A stretch of DNA of 64,000 nt. It comes from Vanessa cardui. Taxonomy: Eukaryota > Arthropoda > Insecta > Lepidoptera > Nymphalidae. This document shows positions 44,003 to 55,429 of the stretch, one piece after another. The stretch lies in NCBI RefSeq assembly GCF_905220365.1, contig NC_061131.1:13491318-13555317 (forward strand), written 5' to 3'. The position numbers were made by a program, and so were the translations under genes. Numbering within the stretch: position 1 is the first letter of the stretch; each line of letters opens with the position of its first letter. The notes beneath the pieces were generated by a model that saw only the letters and a list, made by a program, of their open reading frames with translations, was not told where the DNA came from and did not search any database.

Positions 44003-44211
44003 GTATACTAATATTATAAATGCGAAACGTAAACCTAAAATATTGTCTGTATCATCTTCACGCTTAAACTGCTGAATCAGTTTAGAATTAGTGTAGAGAT
44101 AGTTTGTGTTCCAGAGAAGGAAATATGCTTCATTTTCGAGGAGGTAAAATTGGGAGTGACGGTTCGCGTGTGCTATAGGTAAAGTTTATTTTAATCCGCA
44201 GGTTTAGCTAG
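44003..44211 (+). mobile_element. Short complete Hel-1-type Helitron (about 209 bp)
   Basis: Starts GTATACTAATATTATAAATG CGAAACG and ends ATCCGCAGGTTTAGCTAG at 44211 followed by T. Internal TCACGCTTAAACTGCTGAAT matches other Hel-1 pieces. Both ends on one short piece indicate a non-autonomous copy. Confidence 0.6.
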
Positions 44212-44829
44212 TTTATGTTAGACAAAATAATTTTTTGTGATTTAAATTATAAAATTAAATTACGGTATTTTTGGTCTGTTTAACGAAAACCTTTGCGGTC
44301 TTTTCATTCCATAATATCTTTAACAGAAACGGTGACATCATCGAATAATAAAAGCTCGGTATTCGTGGGTTTGAATTAATGAAACAATGCAGGGTAGCTG
44401 AATTGTTAGACGTCTGAATTTAAATTGGGTCTCTATTAACCATTTGTTTCCAATAATCATTTGTAAGCATGAGTTCGTTTATTTGATACGCTTTCACGAC
44501 TTAACTAATAAACTGATCATCACGAAATTTTGCATTCATGTATCCTAATTTTCATAGAAAATGATAAAGGTCACCTAATCTAGCTGTCGCCCTCTCCCAA
44601 GCTAGCTAAGCAGAGCTGAAAAATAGCTTATAATTAATATTTTTATCTCGTTCAATATTTTTCTTTGATAAAATACTTTTTATCTTATAATAAGGCTTTA
44701 ACGATTATTTATACATAGAGTATTGTACTTTATAGTACAGATTTAAAACAAACAGTCCAAATTTATTATCTTGATGTGAGTTACAGCTTCATTTAACTGG
44801 AGATTTGACAAACATTACAATATTTTACT

Positions 44830-44861
<32 letters not shown>

Positions 44862-45082
44862 TAGTAGCCACAATTTTACGAAGCCTTCTCAGCTTTAACA
44901 TTTATCCAGACGTATAAAAATCAAAGAATTGTGGATGAAAAAGATGTTATGCAACGAAATAACAGAAAATAAAATTTTATGACAAGTAAGTGGGCTCATT
45001 TGTCTCCAAATAAGTGAATATTCTTTTGATAATATGGATAAGGGTCTCTCCAAGTGTCTTTTCATCTCCTTTACTTTAACAT
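44212..45082. other. AT-rich spacer with (TG)n
   Basis: No gene. An uninterrupted TG tract of about 14 units lies at 44830-44858. Confidence 0.5.
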
Positions 45083-45240
45083 AGGTTCGGATAGCCGAGT
45101 TGCCTTAAGTTGAACACTCGAATCTTAACCGAAGATAGCCGGGTTAAATCCCGGGCTTTATTTCGTGCTTATAATTAATCTCATGTCAGATTCAAGGGAA
45201 AACTAAATATGTCCAATGGAAGTCCACCACATGTGACCAC
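45083..45240 (+). repeat. SINE A head, strongly degraded
   Basis: GGTTCGGATAGCCGAGTTGC, CGAATCTTAACCGAAGATAG, a B-box-like GGGTTAAATCCCGGG, TTCGTGCTTATAATTAATCT CATG and CCACCACATGTGACC keep the order of family A with many changes. Confidence 0.45.
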
Positions 45241-45316
45241 GAATCTACATAAGAAAATCGTAGGATAAACCCCAAATTCTCAAAAGCTCTTTCTTATTTT
45301 GGTCATAATTTGTTAC

Positions 45317-45524
45317 TTTATAAATAAATAAATAAATATTGGACAACATCACATACATTACTCTGATCCCAATGTAAGTAGCTAAAGCACTTGTGTTATG
45401 GAAAATCAGAAGTAACGACGGTACCAAAAACACCCATCGACTCGGCCGGGGAATCGACCCCGGGATTCAGAGTGGCGTACTCATGAAAACCGGTGTACAC
45501 ACTTCTCGACCACGGAGGTCGTCT
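45317..45524 (-). repeat. SINE D copy 1, inverted
   Basis: TTATAAATAAATAAATAAAT ATTGGACAACATCACATACA, GATCCCAATGTAAGTAGCTA AAGCACTTGTGTTATGGAAA ATCAGAAGTAA, then the tRNA-like head on the right: CATCGACTCGGCCGGGGAAT CGACCCCGGGATTCAGAGTG GCGTAC...CTCGACCACGGA. On the minus strand the B box is GGGTCGATTCCCC. Matches 51217-51490. Confidence 0.75.
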
Positions 45525-46391
45525 TCGTCTTCGTCGTTTTTTTTTTAATTAAGTTTCATATCAACATTATAAAATGACACCGGAAGAAATTTTAAATGTT
45601 TCATAGAATTGGCATCGAGCATCTACATTTCTATTGTTTTGAGAATTTAATCGCATCAGCATTCGAATTACTCGACATTTGGCAAACCTTTGTGAATGGA
45701 CAGCGAAAATGTCAGATTCTCACCTTTTATGGTATGCTGTTTGGAATTTGCTTAGTTAATATTATCCTGTTATTTGTTTTAAATCTAAATCTTCTTGAAA
45801 TATCACACCAGAATTACATCCTCTTATTATAAAATACAAAGTTAAATATAAAATAAATCGACAATGCTATTGGTACACTTAAATTACAATCATATTCGAA
45901 ATATATCAATATCATATTTACACGAAAGAGTTGAAACCTTAAGAGAAATCTTTCAAGAAATTCGAATTCAACAAGTTGCGATTTAAAAGTTATGCATATT
46001 TCATGAACTTCAGCGAACTCAATGCTCATCTAGATTGATAGTGCTATTGAACTTTCGTCTTAAAATAGATGAAAATGATTCTAAGTCTTTAACACTTGAC
46101 ACCAATGAAATTGGCGAAGACCGTCTTGGAGTACGGCCAATAAATGCAAGTCAAGCGCTGCAGCTATTAAACAAATCATCCAAGCAATGAACTGTTAAAC
46201 GATAAGCAGCTTCCAGCGCTGCAGCAAATCGATTTCAGTTTGAGTTGACTCATTACGTTGTTAAATTGAAATGTTTGAATAAACTTCAACTAGATTTTAA
46301 TTGAGATCTAAATATGTATTGAGATTTGACTTTTACTGAAAATAAATTAATAGATTAGAAAAGCCTATGAATATTAAATATTAATATAAGA
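45525..46391. other. AT-rich spacer, no gene seen
   Basis: A 78-codon plus frame (45596-45832) contains one hydrophobic stretch but no motif. Around 46150-46220 GCGCTGCAGC occurs twice, 57 bp apart. Confidence 0.35.
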
Positions 46392-46462
46392 ATATGTTCC
46401 AAACCTTCTCCTCAAAGGGAGAGGAGGCCTTTAGCCCAGCAGTGGGAAATTTAACGGCTGTT
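46392..46462 (+). repeat. SINE A 3' fragment
   Basis: GAATATGTTCCAAACCTTCT CCTCAAAGGGAGAGGAGGCC TTTAGCCCAGCAGTGGGAAA TTTAACGGCTGTT. Confidence 0.75.
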
Positions 46463-46789
46463 ACTTTACTTTTTTTTACTTTAGAAAAGCCAATGAATAA
46501 TCAAGAATATTTTCATAAGAACAATGTTTTATTCGAAGAACATTCAGATTAACTTCTAAAATATAATTTTGCTCAGACATATTACGAAACATTTCTTTAT
46601 TATTAATTCTTATCCTAAATGAGCTATTAACCTCTTACGTACCGAGTAATGCTACCCCTAAGGGTTTTACTACAAACAACAGCCATTGCTAATTTAGAAA
46701 TAGCCTGAGGTAATACAAGCAATTGGGAAAGCAAAAAAAACTTAATTTTACAGACATTTACCCTGAATGTGACGTCATTTACTAGGTGG

Positions 46790-47036
46790 TAGGGCTTTGT
46801 GCAAGTCTATTTTGGTAGGTGCCACCCACTCATCAGATATCAGATCACCGCCATACAGCAGTAATTAGAATTGTCGTGTTCCGTTTTAAAGGGTTGGTGA
46901 GCTAAGTATGGAGTCTAACTATGGGCACAAGGGTCATAACATCTTGGTTCCCAAAGTTGGTAGGGAAGAAATATTTACCATTTCTTACGCCGATACGCCA
47001 CCATATCATCAGGTGGCCTATTTTCTCGTCCACATG
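46790..47036 (+). repeat. Family B copy, diverged
   Basis: GGTGGTAGGGCTTTGTGCAA GTCTATTTTGGTAGGTGCCA CCCACTCATCAG ... AACATCTTGGTTCCCAAAGT TGGTAGG ... CATCAGGTGGCCTATTTTCT CGTCC. It has a small duplication (ATCAGATATCAGATC). Confidence 0.75.
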
Positions 47037-48021
47037 AATTGAAATAAAAGTTTCATATCATAACTAAGTCAACTGGCAAATGGTTATCACTTTTCATAAT
47101 CCTCCAGCAACGAAAAACTGTGTGACATACGACAGCAAGAAGTTTCTGAAAGGTGAGAACTGGAAATAGAAAAGGACAAGGAAAAGAGGCATGGCAGTTG
47201 TTTTTTCAAAGAATGTACGTTCTGATCAGTGTGGTCTTTTAATAAATTAAAATTATATTATATTATATTATATTAACCGTGTAATTCAAAAGTATTCATT
47301 ATCAAATGTACTTCTTATATGAATAAAGTATTTTTAATTTAATACACATACATATGATGGAAGAGCCGTAAATATCTGTTCCCCTAATATTGCTAATCGA
47401 TGGATAAATATTTGCAGATAAGATTATCACATCATCATTCCACAATTATTTAGATTGATTAATTAATTAACGTCTGTTTGACTTTACTCGAATATAATCT
47501 ATATTGTAAATTATAATAATCACATTTAAGCCATTAAATTCTCGACGCGTTGTATAAACCGTTTCCAATTTGGATCTTAATATCAATTTCACCCAAACGC
47601 CAATACATTGTGCTAATATCAAACGACAGTATTATAATGGTTATTCGATATTCAACCAATACACATACTTAATCTACTCAGTATGCTATCACCAAATATA
47701 CATTGAAAATTATGATTTAACTAACTGCTTGTCGACTTCGCACAGGTGAAATATAAATTTTATTTCTTTGTTTGATAAATCATAAACATATCGCAGTATT
47801 TATGTTTCAATATTATTTCAGAAATAATCACTGATCTTACTTCATTTGAAATTTGAAAGAAAAAAAAACACACCCCTTAATTGTAAACAGTATGTAATAA
47901 CCTCAAATTAAATTTGTTAGTAGTAAATGTGAACTAAAAAGTAAACACTTTAATTATTATTTTCATAATATAATCTTTGTTAAGAATCTTTACCGAAATG
48001 TCAAAAAAAGTATTCAATTAG
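47037..48021. other. AT-rich spacer, no gene seen
   Basis: No gene; a short ATTAT repeat lies at about 47250-47272. Confidence 0.45.
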
Positions 48022-48272
48022 TAGCATTTCTCACTGCTGAGATAAGGCCCCCTCTTCCATTAAGGAGAGGGTTTGGATCATATTCCACCACGCTTTTCCA
48101 ATGCGGGTTGGTGAAATGCACATGTGGCAGAATTTCCATGAAATTCGACACATGCAGGTTTCCTCACGATGTTTTCCTTCACCGCTAAGCACGAGATGAA
48201 TTATAAACACAAATTAAGCACATATGCATATACAGTGGTGCTTGCCTGGGTTTGAACCCGCAATCATATATC
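48022..48272 (-). repeat. SINE A, inverted, 5' end truncated
   Basis: TTTCTCACTGCTGAGATAAG GCCCCCTCTTCCATTAAGGA GAGGGTTTGGATCATATTCC ... CACAAATTAAGCACATATGC ... GCCTGGGTTTGAACCCGCAA TCAT, then breaks off within the tRNA-like head. Confidence 0.8.
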
Positions 48273-48747
48273 TCTCAATCAAATATCTCAGCGCATTCAA
48301 TTAATAATATGAATATTTTGAATCTAGGTATATATTTAATATGGATAAAACCTGAGGCAGTTTATTATTTATTAAAAAAATAAAAAGGAGATTTTCAATT
48401 TCTTTGTACTTACATATTTGAATAGTATTGCTTTATGGTATACTAGATATCACCAACGTGTGGATCTAATGGTCTAATGATTTATAGGTACTATATGTAT
48501 TGAAGGAATTTTATCACTGAACGAATAGTATCCGAAATAGATTAGATGCAAGTTATATATAATATCTAACAATGTCTGAACTTACTCATTCATAGCTATA
48601 TTCTAACTTGGGCTTAAACCTAGCAAATTTACTTCAATGCCAAATATAATATTATTATATTATTCCATGTTCACAAACTTATAGATTAATGCTGTTATTA
48701 CAGTAAATGGAAAAGTATATCCAAGGTCATAAGTAAAGTAAAGTAAA

Positions 48748-48853
48748 AAGTAACAGTCTGTACATTTCCCACTGCTGTGATAAGGCCTCCTCTTCCATTA
48801 AGGAGAGAGTTTAAAACATATTCCACCCCGCTGTTCCAATGCGGGTTGGTGAA
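48748..48853 (-). repeat. SINE A 3' portion, inverted, fused to a B-derived segment
   Basis: TAACAGTCTGTACATTTCCC ACTGCTGTGATAAGGCCTCC ... CCACCCCGCTGTTCCAATGC GGGTTGGTGAACT. At GGTTGGTGAACT it passes directly into the 70-bp repeat also found at 49599. Confidence 0.7.
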
Positions 48854-48920
48854 CTAATTTCTTACATCCTTGAATTTCTCTCACACTTTAAGTCAGAACC
48901 CAATTATACTAATTGCTGTA
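48851..48920. repeat. 70-bp local duplication, copy 1
   Basis: GAACTAATTTCTTACATCCT ... AATTATACTAATTGCTGTA, 69 of 70 identical to 49599-49668. It is an inverted, diverged piece of family B. Just after it ACCACATATAC and GTATATGTGGT (48923-48933, 48941-48951) form an 11-bp hairpin absent from copy 2. Confidence 0.85.
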
Positions 48921-49231
48921 GAACCACATATACTACCGTTGTATATGTGGTCCAAGGTCATATTAAACTTATAATCTGTCACAAATTCCGTCGTTAGGAA
49001 TACGTCCTCTTTCTATTATTTGTTCTTTAAATAGAAACGGGCTAACCTCGCTGGCGGAGCCGTGGCCTAGAAAGCATTTTCCATCCCGACCATTTATACT
49101 AATGCGTTTGAAATTCGGTTTTCTTAGTAATCATTGATGAGACAAAAATTGAATTTCGGAAAGTTTCCGTATGAACGATGTAATTTCATTTACTATGTTA
49201 CTATAATATCTTAAGTCTTTTATAAAATTGA

Positions 49232-49480
49232 CTTGGCCGAGATGGCCCAGTGGCTAGAACACGTAAATCATAAACGATGATCGCGGGTTGCAACCCAGGA
49301 AAGCACCACTGAATTTTCAAATACTTAATTTGTGTTTATTATTCATCTCGTGCTCGCTAAGGAAAACATTTTGAGGAAATATGCATGTGTCTAATTTCAA
49401 CTAAATTGTGCTACAGCTGTATCCATCAACCCTGATTGGAGCAGCTTGGTGGGATATGCTCCAGACGTTCTCCTCAAATT
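49232..49480 (+). repeat. SINE A, forward, diverged
   Basis: TTGGCCGAGATGGCCCAGTG GCTAGAACACG, a B-box variant GGGTTGCAACCC, ATTCATCTCGTGCTCGCTAA GGAAAACATT, ATGCATGTGTCTAATTTCAA CT, GATATGCTCCAGACGTTCTC CTCAAA. Confidence 0.75.
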
Positions 49481-49499
49481 TACAGTACATGTTGTATAT

Positions 49500-49690
49500 G
49501 GAAAGGCAAATTTACCACCTGATGATAAGTGATCAACATCGCCATACATTGGTGCTGTTAGGAATTATAACTATTCTTTACATCGCCATCAAACTTAGGA
49601 ACTAATTTGTTACATCCTTGAATTTCTCTCACACTTTAAGTCAGAACCCAATTATACTAATTGCTGTAACGGTGGTATATGTGGTAACTT
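49500..49690 (-). repeat. Family B, inverted, holding 70-bp duplication copy 2
   Basis: GGCAAATTTACCACCTGATG ATAAGTGATCAACATCGCCA, GGAATTATAACTATTCTTTA CATCGCCATC, then 49599-49668 (copy 2), then GGTGGTATATGTGGTAAC. Copy 2 sits in its natural place within B, so it is probably the source and 48851-48920 the product. Confidence 0.7.
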
Positions 49691-50043
49691 GGCATGCACT
49701 AGGTTCCAAAGTCCGAGTGCAATGGAAAACAAATAGAAGCAAATCTGTGCGTTTATTTAGAACGAATTAATGCCCCGACGACACGCAAGGGAACAGCCAT
49801 TAGCATAAACGATGAGAACAGCAATCAATTCTGAAATAAATTGCGACATTATCCGAAATCGTTAACTCCAAATAGCAATTCGACCTGAAACAAATTACGA
49901 TTAGATATTAAATCAACGTTGTTAACGTATTAAATATCAATTCAAAATTACTGAAAGAAATATTTGAGCAATGTAAAATAAGTAGTAAGACAATTTTGTT
50001 TGTTTTACTACTGAGATGGCGAATACATTTATAATTTATGACT

Positions 50044-50300
50044 CTACTAAAATAATAAATGCGGAAGTAATTCTGCCTGTTACCTCTTCACGCTTAACTT
50101 AAGCATGGATAGGTAACAGGCAGAATTACTTATAACTTTCAAGTCATTTCAATTAACTTTCATCAAAATCAGTTCTGCTATTTGCTGAACTGATTTTGAT
50201 GAAAGTTACAGTAGAGATGTACCAAATTTCATCAAATTAGACTCAGTGCTTTAGTCGTCAAAGAGCGACAAACAGACAGAGTTACTTACACATTAATAAC
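50044..50300. mobile_element. Rearranged Hel-1-like fragment with two hairpins
   Basis: TCTACTAAAATAATAAATGC GGAAGTAATTCTGCCTGTTA resembles a Hel-1 5' end; the right side (GACAAACAGACAGAGTTACT TACACATTAATAACATATAT AATATAG) is an inverted Hel-1 end. Between them are perfect inverted repeats of 21 bp (50065-50085/50111-50131) and 22 bp (50154-50175/50187-50208). Confidence 0.6.
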
Positions 50301-50461
50301 ATATATAATATAGAAATATAGATTTAACTTTTCGCCAAACTTAAATAATAGTTTATAGACCAATCGGGCGTAACTGTAATGTATAATAAAGTTTTATTTC
50401 GCGCATATAAAAACAGCGACTTCGGCTAGCAATAAATAACTTTGGATCTATGGAGACATAA

Positions 50462-50690
50462 AAAATCAAAATCAAAATAAACTTTATTCAAATATGCTTT
50501 TACAAGCACTTTTGAATCGTCATTTATTTTAACAAGTGACGTAAGTGACGCTACCACCGGTTCGGCAAGTAGATTCTACCGAGACGAACCGGCAAGAAAC
50601 TCAGTAGTTACTCTTTTTTAACATTTAAAAAATACAAAGTCATGTTAGTTAAATACAATTATTTAAATTAATATATCGCGCTGCATAGTT
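50462..50690 (+). repeat. Family C copy, well preserved
   Basis: AAAATCAAAATCAAAATAAA CTTTATTCAAATATGCTTTT ACAAGCACTTTTGAATCGTC ... GCAAGTAGATTCTACCGAGA CGAACCGGCAAGAAACTCAG TAGTTACTCTTTTTTAAC ... AAAGTCATGTTAGTTAAATA. Confidence 0.75.
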
Positions 50691-51216
50691 ACGATAACTT
50701 CTTATACATTATATAAATGTCGCATACATTACTAAAATGCACGTCACATTGACCTCGATAACTCAGGGGAAAGGGTAACTGTTGATTTAAAGTTTGCAGA
50801 TTCTATTCAGACGCTTTGAACTATCGTCGTAACCACTCCTGGCGGAAGAGTAATGTTTGCATAGTTAACGATGGAAACTCACTGAACTTTCGGAGTAATA
50901 TTCATTAAAAATTTCACTGAAAATTGGTGAGGATAATTAATAAGTATGATTGAATCTCAGAAACTATTACGACACATTTTTAACGACTGGAACATATCAT
51001 TCCGATATATGCCTCGTTAAAGAATAATCCTTGTAATTATTGGAAGCTTCTGACAATAATAGGGGTCAAATCGTGGGACGAGTCGTCAATCTCTACCAAA
51101 CCATTACTTATGGTTTAATGACTTTTGATTTGTGATAAAAGATTGGCAATTCGAAAACCATTAATAACATACCTGATCTATGTGATAATTATAAAGAAAA
51201 AGTTTTATACACGTTT

Positions 51217-51490
51217 ATAAATATTTGACAACATCACATACTCCCTGATCTCGATGTAAGTAGTAGCTAGAGCATTTGTGTTATCGAAAATCAGAAGTAA
51301 TTACGAACAAGTAATTACCACAAACATTGAAGTAATAATACGAAGAAGTAATTACCACAAACATCCAGACCCAATACAACATAGAAAATTAATTAACTTT
51401 TTCTACATCGACTCGGCCGGGAATTGAACCCGGAACCTCGGAGTGGCGTACCAATGAAAAGCTACACACTACTCGACCACAGAAGTCGTT
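51217..51490 (-). repeat. SINE D copy 2, inverted, with internal duplication
   Basis: ATAAATATTTGACAACATCA CATACTCCCTGATCTCGATG TAAGTAGTAGCTAGAGCATT TGTGTTATCGAAAATCAGAA, then AAGTAATTACCACAAACAT twice (about 51308 and 51346), then the tRNA-like head CATCGACTCGGCCGGGAATT GAACCCGGAACC ... CTCGACCACAGAAGTCG. The minus-strand B box is GGGTTCAATTCCC. Confidence 0.8.
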
Positions 51491-51629
51491 ACTAAATGTC
51501 ACTTAGGAATGAAATTAAAATGTGTATTTCAATAATTTTCAATTTACTAGTTGACCTCTCATATCAAATATCAGATGAAATGATTAATTAGCATTCGAGG
51601 AGCTTCTACAAACCTTACGATTTCTAATT

Positions 51630-51925
51630 TAGCCCAGTAGTTTGAACGCTTGCATCTGAACCGATAATTGCGGGTTCAAATCCAGGCAAGCATCGTTGAA
51701 TATTCATGTGCCTAATTTGTGTTTATAATTCATCTCGTGCTCGGCGGTGAAGGAAAACATCGTGAGGAAACTTGCATGTGTCTAATTTCGTTGAAATACT
51801 GCCATATGTGAATTTTACCAAACCGCGTTGGAACAGCGTGGTGGACTATGTTCTAAAATCTTCTCCTCAAGAGGGGTGGGTCTTAGCCCAGCAGTGGGAA
51901 GTTTACAGGCTGTTGTTGTTGTTGG
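51630..51925 (+). repeat. SINE A, nearly full, forward
   Basis: TTAGCCCAGTAGTTTGAACG CTTGCATCTGAACCG, B box GGTTCAAATCC near 51673, TCTCGTGCTCGGCGGTGAAG GAAAACATCGTGAGGAAACT TGCATGTGTCTAATTTCG, TCTTAGCCCAGCAGTGGGAA, tail GGCTGTTGTTGTTGTTGG. The first about 12 bp of the head are lost. Confidence 0.85.
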
Positions 51926-52863
51926 TCAAGGTTCTCATTCACATTTATATTAGTCGATAGTAGCGTCTAGATTGTAACAGCAATGCTTAGTAACAGAATA
52001 AACCTATTATCAGGTAATAATAAATAACGGTAAGGTTTTTTGTACAATAAGCCGAAGAATCACGATGGCTCGTTCCAATTCAATTTGCAGCGGATTTGTT
52101 TAGATATTAGAAGTCGTCATAAAATACGGGAGATGCGGAAAAAGTGCCCGTTGAAAAAGGTATTCCACTATTACGTATCTTTAAAACGAAAACTTCTATA
52201 ACGAAAACAACAAAATAAAAATGTTAAGTTTTAAATGTTTAAGGTAATCGAGGTTTGAATTACTAGTTATTAACACACGCGTATATGTTATATAGTCGTC
52301 ATGAATTGATGATTTCCACCAATTCTCAGTATATTTTTGGTTTTTTATCCTGATGAAATATGATCTTTCAGAATTGCTCTGAAAAATATTCCTTACATCT
52401 TCATTCATCTGGTTGCGTTCTAATGGGTCTTTCGAGAAAATCAATAAAATATACAATTTATTACATAAATAGTTCCTCTAGACTACACTGAACGGTTCCT
52501 AACGCTCCCTGAGAAAAAAAACCTCCCTAAACTATCCTGAGAATTTTTCAACATCAGTCACAAAGGAAATAAAACATTTGAGTGCTGAAACAAAATGCAA
52601 CACGGCACCAACTACCGGCACTTAAAAGTAGCATTGAAATATAAGCCTTGTCGTTTGGAAGTAGAATAATTGTGTGCAAAACGAGAATTTATCGTTGTTA
52701 AATAACACTCCTATGCTTCCGTTTCGGCAAATAGATTTCGGTAATGGATGTGGATGATAGCTCTAAGTTTAATGGATTTTTTGAAAAATCTCTTTAGGAA
52801 ACCTGGTGCTACCTGATGGTAGATAATCGATCCAAATACATATGCTCTTCTAATTATAAAATA
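51926..52863. other. AT-rich spacer, no gene seen
   Basis: An 86-codon minus frame (52456-52196, beginning MYILLIFSKDPLER) has ordinary composition but no motif or splice context I trust. Confidence 0.3.
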
Positions 52864-53125
52864 CTAGCGACTTACCCCGGCTTCGCGCGGGTGCAAAGCT
52901 GATACTAAACGTACTACAGAATTTGTTTATTTACGAAATCACATTAGAAACTTCTAAAATTATCAGTGTTTTTTTACTATATTATCCATGTATTACATAG
53001 AAACCTTCCTCTCGAATCACTCTATCTAATAAAAAAAACCGCATCAAAATCCACTGCGTCGTTATAAAAATTGAAACATACATGTGGCTATAGGGACAGA
53101 GAAAACGTCTTTGTTTTAACCTTAC
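52864..53125 (-). repeat. Hel-D copy, inverted, with intact terminus
   Basis: Left end A/CTAGCGACTTACCCCGGC TTCGCGCGGGTGC is a clean inverted Helitron-type 3' end. Then AATTTGTTTATTTACGAAAT CACATTAGAAACTTCTAAAA TTATCAGTG, CTTCCTCTCGAATCACTCTA, AACCGCATCAAAATCCACTG CG. The least damaged Hel-D terminus in the window. Confidence 0.7.
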
Positions 53126-53737
53126 ATAAATCATTTTGTATGTTTATTTTGTATGTTTTACAGGATTTGGCGATCATAAAATTACATCACTAATAAAAAT
53201 ATCTCAGCTTAATTTATGTGTCTCATTTTTATTCATTTGATTAATTTAATTCATTTATTAAAGAAAATACAACGTTTCGTATACCACAACGATTAGTTTC
53301 CGTGTGCACGTCTTCTAAAGACAATGATAGAAATATCCAGTTCATTCTCGCTACCTAATTTCCATTTGCAAACGGTTCTGAAAGCTGGAATTAGTGGCAG
53401 TGTGTGGTTCAACCGATCGATTGAGTGAGACGGTTACTCGAAAGCCATTTTGAAAGCTGTTTGATTGCTCAATTCACCAACCTTCGTTTCAGGATAATTG
53501 CCTCTTCACATGTATTTAACAATTCACGGTGAAATTAGTGGTAATTAGGATAGGCAATAATGATCACTACTATAAATTTCTATTTGATCACATCAAATAT
53601 TCAAAATGACTTACCTCTTTAAGATTTTTTAATAACGTGATCAAAAATAAGTACTAGCGGAAGCTCGTTATAGAAGCAGTTTCGTTATAGAAGTTCTAGG
53701 GTTTTATGAAATTCCACATGGATGATCACAAATCGGG
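53126..53737. other. No gene supported
   Basis: 53330-53520 is less AT-rich and unexplained. At 53654 ACTAGCGGAAGCTCGTTATA resembles a Helitron end. Confidence 0.3.
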
Positions 53738-53830
53738 GCCCTAATGGTGACGATGGCTTTTGGACACCACTTACCATCAGGTGACCCATTTGCACATCTG
53801 CCTACCTATACAATATAAAGCATTTTTTTT
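53738..53830 (+). repeat. Family B 3' end
   Basis: AATGGTGACGATGGC ... CACCACTTACCATCAGGTGA CCCATTTGCACATCTGCCTA CCTATACAATATAAAGC then T-rich junction. Confidence 0.6.
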
Positions 53831-54075
53831 TCTTTCTTCATGGTAAACGAGCAAAAGGCTTACCCGATGGAAAGTGATTAATAACGTGCATGGACATCTG
53901 AAGCACAAGGGTTTGCTGGCCTAAAAGGAATGAGTACTATTTTTTCTTGAAGGTTCCTAAGTCGCTCTGGTTCAGAAAATCCGCCAGCGAGAACTGGTTC
54001 CACAGAGTGGTTACGCGAAGCAGAAAATGTCTTAAAAACCGCGCTGATGTGAATTTTTGGGACATCTAATACCTA
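53831..54075 (+). repeat. Unnamed repeat fragment (possible LINE 3' region)
   Basis: GTAAACGAGCAAAAGGCTTA CCCGATGGAAAGTG, CATCTGAAGCACAAGGGTTT GCTGGCC, AAGGTTCCTAAGTCGCTCTG GTTCAG, CGAGAACTGGTTCCACAGAG TGGTTACGCGAAGCAGAAAA TG. I recall similar sequence as a common lepidopteran repeat; there is no second copy here. Confidence 0.4.
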
Positions 54076-54714
54076 TACGTTACAATTCAATGCAATGCAT
54101 TTCTAAAACTATTATTACAAGTCGTATCAATACTACTTGCTCGGAATATTGTCCGACGCGAAATCTGACATTTATTAGTTACACAGCAATAACATCACAG
54201 CTCGGGCGTAGACCATCAATTTAATAGAGCGGCCGCAACAATCCGCAACTTAGTCGTCTGGGAGCTATCACATTCACCTATTATATTAATTAATTTCAAG
54301 TACAAAGTTCGTTTCGCCGACACAAACGCCCTTTGTTGCTTATTGCTTCTGCATGCTTGTGGAATGTTCTGTTTTGTATGTAATTTATTTTAGGGAGGCA
54401 GAAGAGCAAAACAATCGATATGTGTAAAAGAACGACGAAATGTGTCCAAACCCGAAGAATATTCATTCGTCTTTAGAGTATATATGTACGTACATATAGA
54501 TACGACGATATAGGAGATTAAGGATGTCTCATCCTTCCAACTTGAAGCATAAATATTGAGTAGGTACCTAGACTATAGACAGTGCCCCAATACTATGACT
54601 AAGTAGAATCAGATTTTATTAGTTTGTGTCTATTTCCACCTATAGTTTCTTACCAACAAATCTTTTAATATAAAATATTTAAAACATACAGTACAGTAAT
54701 GATAGAGTAAGTTA

Positions 54715-55429
54715 GTCTCGCTAAAACTCCAGAACGGCTGGACCAATTTGGACAATTTTAGTCTTGAATTATTTGTGGAAGTCCAGGGAAGGTTTAAAAG
54801 GTGAGTAAGTATGATAAAAATGCTAGGAATATAATAAAAACAACAACTTTGTTTTTCCTTAGAAATACATTTATTAGAGAATTGTCATGTTAGACAATAA
54901 AACATTGATGTTTTAAAATTGATTTTGCATTATTTAGAACATTGTTACATCTATTTTTCGAATTTATATACATAAAAATAAGTGGCATTTTTCGATGTCA
55001 CTTTATTACTCAAGAACGGGCTCACCTAACCAAACCAAATTTTCAGGGGTTGTTGAGACTATTTAGTAGATGGTTTATGTGAAGTTTGCACAAAATCGGT
55101 CGAGTGGTTTTTCATTTATCACATTTTTTGTAACAAATGAATTCAATAAATGGCGGGTCATTTTGTTAATGGAGATTTTTTAGACGGGACATTGTGTTGT
55201 CAAAATAAAAGTAAGTATTAATTAAAAATGAATACACTCATCCACCAGTTCAATTTCAATTCAATTGATAATACGTATTATTTCAATTTATTATTTCCTA
55301 AAAAAAAAAAAACATTTATTTTCATGTCTAATTATACAGAACAAGTTAGTGCCATGAATTTTTATTCGTATTAATTGATGGTTCGTCCTCAAGCACAAAA
55401 TTATATCTCGAGATGTGACAAACTATGTA
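54715..55429 (+). mobile_element. 5' region of a decayed autonomous Helitron
   Basis: CGCTAAAACTCCAGAACGGC TGGACCAATTTGGACAATTT, GTCCAGGGAAGGTTTAAAAG GTGAG, GGACATTGTGTTGTCAAAAT and similar stretches fit the leader of lepidopteran Helitrons as I recall it. It lies directly upstream of a Rep-like frame. AT-rich and without an open frame. Confidence 0.5.

Noticed and set aside
45596..45832. 78-codon plus-strand frame with one possible membrane segment
   Set aside because: A single hydrophobic stretch in AT-rich DNA is expected by chance; no supporting signals.
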